Assembly (NCBI GenBank): GCA_036394995.1
Contig: DASWED010000116.1
Span: 1 to 29,451, forward strand
DNA length: 29,451 bases
Source of the DNA: DASWED01 sp036394995
Lineage (GTDB): Bacteria; Actinomycetota; UBA4738; JACQTL01
Reading direction: 5' to 3'
The notes under the pieces were generated by a model. The model was not told the DNA's origin and searched no databases. It saw only the letters and a program-made list of their open reading frames with translations. The position numbers and the translations under genes were made by a program. The stretch's first letter is position 1, and each line of letters opens with the position of its first letter. This document shows positions 6,645 to 12,504 of this stretch, piece by piece.

Positions 6645-7372
6645 CGACGGTGCACCACCAGCTTGTCGAGGGCCGGCATCTGGCCGAGGACGTCCCAGGT
6701 GTAATTGGAGACCTGTCCGCTCGGGGCGTCGGTCGCGTTGTCGAACGAGATGGGGATGACGGGGATGACGTCGAGCATGAGATGCCGGTCGAGATCCGCC
6801 CAGCACCCCGGCCGATCGGTGATCTCCGCCTCGCACTTGCGAAGCCACCACTGCACCGACGGCACGTGGTCGACTTCGTACCGGTAGAGACGCAGCAGGC
6901 TTCGTGGCGCGCCCAGCGACGACAGGTTGCAGCACCCCTCGCGGCCGATCGATTTCGCGTCGAGGAGCGGTACCGCGATGGTGGCCGCATCCGGGTAGTC
7001 GAAGCTCCAGCCCCTTCCGAGGCACAGCCCCACGTGGCTGGCCGGATCCGTGCAGGTGCCGTACATCGTGCCGCCCCGGCCACCCCGAACGTTGAGGATC
7101 GAGTCGAACGGCGGCACGGCGAGGTTGATCGCGACGTACCAGACGATGCCGCCCTGGCGGACGTGCACCTGGATAGAGCCACTGCCGGTCGGTTCGGGCG
7201 TCTCCGGCGCGGTGGGTGAGACGGTGGCAGGTGCGCTCGAATCGGATGAGGTGGGCCGCGGGCTCGGCGACTGCGGCGGCTTCGTCTCGGACGCGGTACA
7301 CGCGACGGACGCAGCGCACGCCATGGTGAGCAGCACGCTGAGGCCTGCACGGTGCCCCGCAATGTTGCCCAT
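6641..7372 (-). CDS. Half substrate-binding protein (copy D) with large internal deletion
   Basis: First gene of the array (243 aa). The start is set by GGAGGGGATCAGGA before ATG 7372; the frame is open further up, but without a better site. It has a signal peptide ending near C25, a long Ser/Thr/Pro/Glu linker, and then the family motif A-I-N-L-A-V-P-P-F-D-S-I (81-92). Right after this about 115 residues found in copies A-C are missing, including V-R-R-A, the D-x-D-G-D-G loop and the following lobe. The sequence L-N-V-R-G-G-R-G-G joins directly to T-M-Y-G-T-C-T-D-P. Downstream it is intact and similar to copies A and C: F-D-Y-P-D-A-A, C-C-N, and D-L-D-R-H-L-M-L-D-V-I-P-V-I-P. The deletion keeps the frame. 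It could be a functional shortened variant or a degenerate copy. It is promoter-proximal and divergent from the SOS-regulated HNH gene. Confidence 0.7.
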   Translation of the reverse strand: MGNIAGHRAGLSVLLTMACAASVACTASETKPPQSPSPRPTSSDSSAPATVSPTAPETPEPTGSGSIQVHVRQGGIVWYVAINLAVPPFDSILNVRGGRGGTMYGTCTDPASHVGLCLGRGWSFDYPDAATIAVPLLDAKSIGREGCCNLSSLGAPRSLLRLYRYEVDHVPSVQWWLRKCEAEITDRPGCWADLDRHLMLDVIPVIPISFDNATDAPSGQVSNYTWDVLGQMPALDKLVVHRR

Positions 7373-7532
7373 TCCTGATCCCCTCCGAATGGTGATACGC
7401 AATCGGCCGGCGCCGCGGATCAGCCGACAATCCAGCAGCAATGACGCCCGACACTGCGGTGGACCGAGGTTGCTGGCCCGCACGAAAAATTCCTCAACTT
7501 CCTGTCCGAAGTGTCCGTTGTGCCCGAGTCAG

Positions 7533-7548
7533 TCGAACACGTGTTCGA
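7533..7548. promoter_or_regulatory. LexA/SOS box of mycobacterial type
   Basis: TCGAACACGTGTTCGA is a perfect 16-bp palindrome that fits the mycobacterial LexA operator TCGAAC-N4-GTTCGA. It lies 15 bp before the ATG of the DUF222/HNH gene and directly abuts a TACAAT -10 element, where LexA would block transcription. 13E12/DUF222 genes of Mycobacterium tuberculosis are known LexA targets. Being symmetrical and in a divergent region, it could in principle also affect the leftward operon, whose start is about 160 bp away. Confidence 0.85.
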
Positions 7549-7554
7549 TACAAT
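7549..7554 (+). promoter_or_regulatory. -10 element of the HNH gene
   Basis: TACAAT matches five of six -10 bases and ends 9 bp before the ATG at 7564, so transcription would begin at or within a few bases of the start codon, giving a near-leaderless mRNA. The expected -35 position is occupied by or next to the SOS box. Confidence 0.5.
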
Positions 7555-7563
7555 GGGTGGGCT

Positions 7564-8757
7564 ATGAGCAATGCCCTGTCCGCGCTCGAGGAGTACCGGT
7601 CCCCTGACCTGCGGGGGTTCTCCCATGCCGAGCTGGAATCGGACATCGGGGTGCTCCGCCGGGTCATCGGGATCGCCGAGGCCGAGTGCGCCCGCCGGGT
7701 GGGGGAGATCGAACGGCGGGGCTCGTTCTCTGAGGACGGGGCCCTGTCGATCACGTCGTGGGTGGACGCCAAGTTCCGTACGGGGTGGTCGGAGGCGTCC
7801 ACCGCGGTGCGGATGGGGAGAGCCCTGGAGGACATGCCGGCCACCCGTGAGGCCCTGTGCGAGGGGGAGGTGTCCCGTGCCGCGGTGGTCCAGCTGATCG
7901 GGGCCCGGGAGTCCAACCCCGAGGAGTTCTCCAGGGCCGAGGACCTCCTGGTGGACACGGCCCGGTCACTGGGGGTCAAGGACCTTCGCAGGGCCGTGGA
8001 GCACTGGAGGGAGGTCGTCTCCCCCGAGCAGGCCGTGAGGGACGAGGAAGAGCGGTTCCAGCGCAGGAAGCTCCACGCCTCACCCACGTTCGAGGGGATG
8101 GTCCGGATAGACGGGGACCTCGACCCCGAGACGGGGCAGGTGGTGATCTCGGCCCTGTCGGCCGTCACCGGGCCGTGGATGCGCGAGCGGAGTCCCGACG
8201 ACGACCGGACCCCCGAGCAGATGCGGGCCGACGCCCTGGGGAAGGTGTGCCGGAGGTTCCTGGACTCCTCTCACCGTCCCCGCCACGGAGGGGAACGTCC
8301 CCACGTCACCGTGGTGTGTGACCTGGAGGCGCTGGAGGGACGGGCCGGATACTCCGCGGAGCTCTCGGATACCGGCAGGATCACCCCGGAGACGCTGCGG
8401 CGTCTCGCCTGCGACGCGCAGGTGTCCCGGGTCATCACCTCAGGAGGCTCGCTTCCCCTGGAGGTGGGCAGGGACCGCAAGACGGTCCCCGCGGGGATCC
8501 GCAAGGCGTTGGTGGTGAGGGACCGGCACTGCGCCTTCCCGGGGTGTGACCGTCCCCCCTCCTGGTGTGACGGCCACCACATCCGGCACTGGACCGACGG
8601 GGGACCGACGGACCTGTCGAACCTGGTCCTGCTGTGCCGCCGGCACCACCGCAAGATCCACCACCACGGGTTCCGGGTGCAGATGCGGGAGGACCGTCCG
8701 GTGTTCTTCCGGCCCGACGGGACGGAGATCGAGATGAGTGGGCGGGCGCCGCCGTAG
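7564..8757 (+). CDS. DUF222 / HNH endonuclease (13E12 repeat family), SOS-controlled
   Basis: A 397-aa protein with an N-terminal DUF222 region (~residues 20-280, helical, rich in Arg/Glu) and a C-terminal HNH nuclease domain. The nuclease residues are visible: C-A-F-P-G-C, the W-C-D-G-H-H-I-R-H-W segment, N-L-V-L-L-C, and R-R-H-H-R-K-I-H. This architecture is that of the 13E12 repeat family, widespread and often multicopy in Actinomycetota. It has been regarded as mobile or insertion-like, but no transposase, terminal repeats or target duplication are seen here. The ATG at 7564 was chosen because the domain begins soon after and because the SOS box and -10 lie directly upstream; the frame is open further up, but that would place the operator inside the gene. 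A DNA-damage-induced role is inferred from the operator. Confidence 0.92.
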   Translation: MSNALSALEEYRSPDLRGFSHAELESDIGVLRRVIGIAEAECARRVGEIERRGSFSEDGALSITSWVDAKFRTGWSEASTAVRMGRALEDMPATREALCEGEVSRAAVVQLIGARESNPEEFSRAEDLLVDTARSLGVKDLRRAVEHWREVVSPEQAVRDEEERFQRRKLHASPTFEGMVRIDGDLDPETGQVVISALSAVTGPWMRERSPDDDRTPEQMRADALGKVCRRFLDSSHRPRHGGERPHVTVVCDLEALEGRAGYSAELSDTGRITPETLRRLACDAQVSRVITSGGSLPLEVGRDRKTVPAGIRKALVVRDRHCAFPGCDRPPSWCDGHHIRHWTDGGPTDLSNLVLLCRRHHRKIHHHGFRVQMREDRPVFFRPDGTEIEMSGRAPP

Positions 8758-8821
8758 CGCTGGCCCGCGTTGACCGGCACGACGCGAAACGGGATCCGTC
8801 ACCGTCGCACTCGAGGAGCGG

Positions 8822-8896
8822 CTCGTGGCCCGGCTACTCGTGGCCCAGCGACTGGTGGCCGGGGGGATCGTGGCCGGACCGCTCTTGGCGGGGCAG
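8822..8896 (+). repeat. Five degenerate tandem copies of a 15-bp unit
   Basis: Units begin at 8822, 8837, 8852, 8867 and 8882 with the core CTCGTGGCC. The first two are most alike (CTCGTGGCCCGGCTA, CTCGTGGCCCAGCGA) and the last is weakest. The period is five codons, and one frame reads S-W-P-G-Y, S-W-P-S-D, W-W-P-G-G, S-W-P-D-R, S-W-R-G-S before a stop, but no convincing start codon or ribosome binding site supports a gene there. The repeat fills part of the 212-bp gap between the HNH and aminotransferase genes, and promoter-like GATGCT/TAGGCT sequences follow it (8906-8916). Confidence 0.75.
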
Positions 8897-8969
8897 CTGA
8901 GCGCGGATGCTAGGCTGGCCGGGATCCCGTCGAATCCAGGCGATAGCTGCAACCGAAGGAGCATGCTCG

Positions 8970-10148
8970 ATGGACAAGCCCGAGATCTTTATGGCACCTG
9001 GGCCCGTTCCGGTACCGCCGCAGGTTCTGCAGGCGCAGTCGCAGCCACTCGTGTACCACCGCGGTCCGGGGTACGGGAAGCTGCTCCGCGAGGTCACCGA
9101 ACAGCTCCAGCGGCTGTTCCGCACCTCGAACGACGTCCTCGTGTTCACGTCGTCCGGGACTGGCGCTCTCGAGTCCGCCGTCGCGAACATGTTCTCCCCG
9201 GGCGACCGCGTTGTCGTTCCCGTGGCCGGGTACTTCGGGGAGCGGTTCGCCAAGATCGCCCAGGTCTACGGCCTCGACGTCCGAACGATCGACTACGAGT
9301 GGGGCCGTGCGCTCAAGCCCGAGGATGTCCGCCAGGCCGTCGAGGAGGCCCCCACCAAGGGCATCCTCGTCCAGCAGTCCGAGACGTCCACCGCGGTCCT
9401 GCACGACATCGAGGCCGTCGGCGAGATCGCGAAGGACACCGGCGTCCTCCTCGCCGTGGACTGCGTCTCGAGCGTCGGCGCGGTCCCGTTCGAATGCGAC
9501 GAATGGGGCGTGGACGTCGCCTGCGGCGGCTCGCAGAAGGCCCTCAGCGCGACCCCCGGCCTCGCGTTCGTCGCGGTCAGCCCGAAGGCCTGGGAGGCCA
9601 GCAAGCAGGCCACCTGCCCGCGGTTCTACTTCGACTGGGCGGCCTACAAGGCGTCCTACGACCTCCCCGATCCAGAGAACCCGTGGACGCCCGCGATCTC
9701 GCTGGTCCAGGGGCTCCAGGCGGCGCTCGACCTGTACTTCGCGGACGGCGCGGATGCCGCGCTGGAGCGACACCGCGTCCTGGCCATGGGCCTGAAGGAG
9801 GGCGTCCGCGCCCTGGGGCTCGACCTGTTCGGCGACAACCCGGAGAAGGCCTGGGCGGTCACCGCCATCCGGGCCCCCGAGGGTATCGACGGCAACGAGC
9901 TGGTGGCCCGGGTCCGGGCCGAGCACGGCATCGTCCTCGCGCCCGGCCAGGGTCCGCTGAAGGGCAAGGTGTTCCGGATCGGCCACCTCGGCTACTACGA
10001 CCGGCTCGACATGATCCGCGGGCTGGCCGCGCTGGAGATGACCCTCGACGGCATGGGCTACCCGGTCAAGCGAGGGAGCGCGGTCGCGGCGGCCGAGGAG
10101 GTCTTCGCGGCCGAACGCGCCAGGGCCGCCCAGCGCGGAACGGGCTGA
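8970..10148 (+). CDS. Class V PLP aminotransferase (alanine/serine-glyoxylate aminotransferase family)
   Basis: A 392-aa fold-type I, class V aminotransferase. Features seen: A-P-G-P-V-P-V near the N-terminus (9-15), S-S-G-T-G-A-L-E-S (61-69) that binds the cofactor phosphate, A-V-D-C-V-S-S-V-G-A (162-171) with the Asp that contacts the pyridine nitrogen, and G-G-S-Q-K190-A-L-S with the Schiff-base lysine. Length and motifs fit the alanine-glyoxylate / serine-glyoxylate aminotransferase group (SPT/AGXT-like). Some members act as phosphoserine aminotransferases beside serA, which is on the same strand about 5.8 kb downstream, but the genes are not adjacent and the substrate cannot be fixed. 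The start is set by GAAGGAG about 8 bp before the ATG; upstream in-frame starts lack a ribosome binding site. Soluble cytosolic enzyme. Confidence 0.88.
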   Translation: MDKPEIFMAPGPVPVPPQVLQAQSQPLVYHRGPGYGKLLREVTEQLQRLFRTSNDVLVFTSSGTGALESAVANMFSPGDRVVVPVAGYFGERFAKIAQVYGLDVRTIDYEWGRALKPEDVRQAVEEAPTKGILVQQSETSTAVLHDIEAVGEIAKDTGVLLAVDCVSSVGAVPFECDEWGVDVACGGSQKALSATPGLAFVAVSPKAWEASKQATCPRFYFDWAAYKASYDLPDPENPWTPAISLVQGLQAALDLYFADGADAALERHRVLAMGLKEGVRALGLDLFGDNPEKAWAVTAIRAPEGIDGNELVARVRAEHGIVLAPGQGPLKGKVFRIGHLGYYDRLDMIRGLAALEMTLDGMGYPVKRGSAVAAAEEVFAAERARAAQRGTG

Positions 10149-10172
10149 CCCCGCCGGGCCGAACCCGAACCG

Positions 10173-10760
10173 TCACTCCTCCGGCCGGTAGGTGAGGATC
10201 ACCACACCCGTGGTGGAGGTCGTGCTGTCCACCAGCCGAAGGTTCGTCTTCGGGTTCCCGTCCCGGAACAGGCGCTTCCCGCCCCCCAGCACGAGGGGGT
10301 GGATCATGAGCCGGAGCTCGTCGACCAGCCCGTGCTCGAGCAGGGTCTGGACGAGCCCGCCGCTCCCGATCACCTGGATGTCCTTTCCCTCCTCCTCCTT
10401 CAGACGGGCGACCGCCTCCGCGACGTCGCCCTGGAGCAGCGTCGCCGTCTTCCACTCGAGGGGCTCCTGCAGCGTGGTGGAGGCCACGTACGTGGGCAGG
10501 CTGTTGATGATCTGGGCCAGGGGGTCGTCGGCCGGAGCGTTCGGCCAGTACCCGGCGAAGATCTCGTAGGTGACCCGTCCCAGCAGGAAGGCCCCGGTCT
10601 GGGCCATGGTCTCCATGACGGCGTTCCCGAGCGTGTCGTCGAACAACTGGAGCTGCCACCCGCCGTGCTCGAACACGCCGCTCCTGTCCTCGTTGGCGTC
10701 GCCCGGGCCCTGCATCACCCCGTCCAGGCTCAGGAACTCGCTCACGATGACCTTCCGCAT
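10173..10760 (-). CDS. RibD C-terminal / dihydrofolate-reductase-like protein
   Basis: A 195-aa protein of the RibD C-terminal domain family (YwjB/YyaP-like), which has the DHFR fold and binds NADPH. It shows the N-terminal strand and loop M-R-K-V-I-V-S-E-F-L-S-L-D-G-V-M-Q, the G-R-V-T-Y-E motif (~62-67), the I-Q-V-I-G-S-G-G-L-V nucleotide loop, and a C-terminal H-P-L-V-L-G-G-G-K-R-L-F motif, all typical of the family. Unlike RibD it has no deaminase domain, so it is probably a stand-alone reductase of unknown substrate rather than a riboflavin enzyme. The ATG follows AGAGGAGGAA. Its 3' end converges on the aminotransferase with 24 bp between stop codons. Confidence 0.9.
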   Translation of the reverse strand: MRKVIVSEFLSLDGVMQGPGDANEDRSGVFEHGGWQLQLFDDTLGNAVMETMAQTGAFLLGRVTYEIFAGYWPNAPADDPLAQIINSLPTYVASTTLQEPLEWKTATLLQGDVAEAVARLKEEEGKDIQVIGSGGLVQTLLEHGLVDELRLMIHPLVLGGGKRLFRDGNPKTNLRLVDSTTSTTGVVILTYRPEE

Positions 10761-10815
10761 CGCCGTTCCTCCTCTTCCGCTCCGAATTGTCCCAGTGAAG
10801 ACTGCCCGAAATCCG

Positions 10816-10854
10816 CGAACTCATCGGTCGCAGTCCGGGACGGCGATGAGTTCG
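10816..10854. promoter_or_regulatory. 11-bp perfect inverted repeat between divergent genes
   Basis: CGAACTCATCG (10816-10826) and CGATGAGTTCG (10844-10854) are exact reverse complements separated by 17 bp. They lie between the divergent reductase gene (start 10760) and STAS gene (start ~10883). They could be a two-site operator or a stem-loop in the STAS leader; no T-run follows. Confidence 0.5.
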
Positions 10855-10882
10855 GCCCGGTCGGGTGGTCTTGACTCCAGAG

Positions 10883-11329
10883 ATGCATGAGCACGAACGG
10901 GCCCGCCCGGCCGCCCGGGAGGAGCTCCCGGCGCTGCCACCTCACTCTCCTCCGGAGCCGGGGACGGCGGTCCTCGTCCTGCGCGGTCCGATCGCCCGAG
11001 CCGACATCCCGGCCCTGTGCGCGGGCGCCCACGAGCTGCTGCGGAGATGCCGGAGCGACCGGGTGGTCTGCGACGTCGCGGCGCTCACGGCCCCCGATCT
11101 CGCCACCATCGACGCTCTGGCCCGGCTCAGGCTCACCGCCCTGCGGTCCGGCCGCCAGCTTCGGCTGCGGAACGCGTGCCACGACCTCCGGGGGCTGTTG
11201 GCGCTGACGGGCCTCCTCGGCGTCCTGCCGCTCGCGGCGCTACCGCTCGAGCCGGGGAGGCAGGCCGAACAGCGGGAACAGCCGCTCGGTGTCGAGGAAG
11301 AAGATGATCCCGGCGATCCGGTCGCCTGA
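10883..11329 (+). CDS. STAS-domain protein (anti-anti-sigma-like)
   Basis: A 148-aa protein with one STAS domain (~residues 28-120), the fold of SpoIIAA-type anti-sigma factor antagonists. The pattern is V-L-V-L-R-G-P-I followed by V-V-C-D-V-A-A-L-T-A-P-D-L-A-T-I-D-A-L-A-R-L and L-R-L-R-N-A-C-H-D-L-R-G-L-L-A-L-T-G-L. At the usual phospho-serine position the protein has A-T-I-D, so classical Ser phosphorylation by an anti-sigma kinase is uncertain. This variant STAS group occurs in many actinobacteria. The start is not well marked: ATG 10883 is used, and GTG 10865 is possible; neither has a strong ribosome binding site. The last ~30 codons overlap, in antisense, the 3' end of the convergent sigma factor gene. 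A partner is not identified. Confidence 0.75.
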   Translation: MHEHERARPAAREELPALPPHSPPEPGTAVLVLRGPIARADIPALCAGAHELLRRCRSDRVVCDVAALTAPDLATIDALARLRLTALRSGRQLRLRNACHDLRGLLALTGLLGVLPLAALPLEPGRQAEQREQPLGVEEEDDPGDPVA

Positions 11330-12238
11330 GACCTGCACCACCTGGAGCGACCAGGGCTCGAGGCCGCCGTCGGGGGCCGGCTTGTACTGGCCGAACGCCG
11401 GGAGGCCGTTCGCCTGCACCGGCACCAGCCGGGAGTCCCTGCACCCGATGCCGGGCCCCAGGCACCACTTGACGACGTCCTCGTGGGTCCGCAGCCACAG
11501 CTCGTACGGCGGCATCGACCACGAGGCGTCCTCGTGGAGCAGGGAGGTCAGCGACCGCATGTCGTACCGTTCGAACGCGTCGACGTAGCGGTCCAGGAGG
11601 GCTCGCTGTGCCTGGTCCAGCGGCTCCCGCGGGCCGTCCTCCGTCACGTGGCTCGCCGCGATCGTGGCCCTGGCTCGCTGGAGCGCGCTGTTGACCGCCG
11701 CCACCGAGGTGTCGAGGAGCTCCGCGACCTCAGTGGCCTTCCACCGCAAGACCTCCCGCAGGATCAGCACGGCCCGCTGGCGGGGCGGGAGGTGCTGGAG
11801 CGCGGCCACGAACGCCATCCGGATCGACTCCCGCGACTCCACCAGCTCGGCCGGGTCACCGCTCTCGGGAACCACCCGCCCGTCCGGGACGGGCTCCAGC
11901 CACGCCGGCTCGGGGAGCGGGTCGCCGAGGACCGCGTCCGCCGTCCCCGCCGGCCCGAGGTCCATCGGGAGGGCCCGGCTCCGCCTGCCCTTCAGCATGT
12001 CCAGGCACACGTTCGTCACGATCCGGTACAGCCACGACCGCAGCGCCGCCCGTCCCTCGAACCGGCCGAACCCCCGCCAGGCGCGAATGAAGGCCTCCTG
12101 CACCGCGTCCTCGGCCTCGAACGGCGACCCCAGCATCCGGTACGCGTACGCCGTGAGCTCGGCCCGGTGCTGTTCGAGGAGCGGCTCGACCGATCGATCG
12201 AGCCTCGTCGCGCCCTCGCTCGCGGCCGTCTCCGTCAC
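11240..12238 (-). CDS. sigG: ECF sigma factor, SigG/SigX5 type, with SnoaL-like C-terminal domain
   Basis: A 332-aa extracytoplasmic-function sigma-70 factor. Region 2 spans ~20-90 (A-Y-R-M-L-G-S-P-F-E-A-E-D-A-V-Q-E-A-F, then a W-L-Y-R-I-V-T-N-V-C-L-D motif). Region 4 lies at ~145-205 (L-P-P-R-Q-R-A-V-L-I-L-R-E-V then T-E-V-A-E-L-L-D-T-S-V-A-A-V-N-S-A-L-Q-R). A fused ~115-residue C-terminal domain of SnoaL/NTF2 type follows, with D-R-Y-V-D-A-F-E-R-Y-D at its start and W-S-M-P-P further in. In SigG/SigJ-like groups such tails regulate the sigma factor in place of an anti-sigma. The GTG at 12238 is preceded by GGAAGGAG; an upstream in-frame start is less likely. Its 3' end overlaps the STAS gene on the other strand by 90 bp. 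The symbol follows family similarity, not proven orthology. Confidence 0.85.
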   Translation of the reverse strand: MTETAASEGATRLDRSVEPLLEQHRAELTAYAYRMLGSPFEAEDAVQEAFIRAWRGFGRFEGRAALRSWLYRIVTNVCLDMLKGRRSRALPMDLGPAGTADAVLGDPLPEPAWLEPVPDGRVVPESGDPAELVESRESIRMAFVAALQHLPPRQRAVLILREVLRWKATEVAELLDTSVAAVNSALQRARATIAASHVTEDGPREPLDQAQRALLDRYVDAFERYDMRSLTSLLHEDASWSMPPYELWLRTHEDVVKWCLGPGIGCRDSRLVPVQANGLPAFGQYKPAPDGGLEPWSLQVVQVSGDRIAGIIFFLDTERLFPLFGLPPRLER

Positions 12239-12294
12239 CCGGTCGCTCCTTCCAAGCAGCAGTTCGTCGAGCGCCGTCCCATCGACCGGCCATG

Positions 12295-12324
12295 ATACGC
12301 AGCCCGTCCGACACGCTCCTTCCA
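12295..12324 (-). promoter_or_regulatory. Possible ECF-type promoter upstream of the sigma gene
   Basis: On the minus strand GGAAGG (12324-12319) and CGTATC (12300-12295) are 18 bp apart, loosely like the GGAAC / CGT boxes of ECF promoters. This would allow autoregulation of the sigma factor gene. Weak match. Confidence 0.25.
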
Positions 12325-12435
12325 CCCCCTCACAACCCGCCACATGCCGGCGGGAATTCCGGCCGGCCGACGCCCGACCGCGTCCCCTGCGGGCGAAGGA
12401 GCCCGACCCGCGCGCAAGGAACTGGGACGAACCCC

Positions 12436-12465
12436 TTGCGGTTCCCCCGGAGCGGTCCCTACACT
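12436..12465 (+). promoter_or_regulatory. Possible promoter for the beta-helix gene
   Basis: TTGCGG (12436-12441) and TACACT (12460-12465) with 18-bp spacing give a predicted transcript starting about 33 bp before the ATG at 12505. A GAGGGGGG ribosome binding site lies just before the start. Confidence 0.4.
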
Positions 12466-12504
12466 CGGCCTGACTCGAACGGGGGAACGCTCCGAGGGGG
12501 GACC

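Noticed and set aside
7564..8757. DUF222/HNH gene as part of a mobile element
   Set aside because: No transposase, terminal inverted repeats or target-site duplications flank it; the family alone is not enough evidence.
8822..8900. Pentapeptide-repeat protein gene over the 15-bp repeat
   Set aside because: The A-D/N-L-x-x pattern of pentapeptide proteins does not fit any frame, and no start codon with a ribosome binding site is present.
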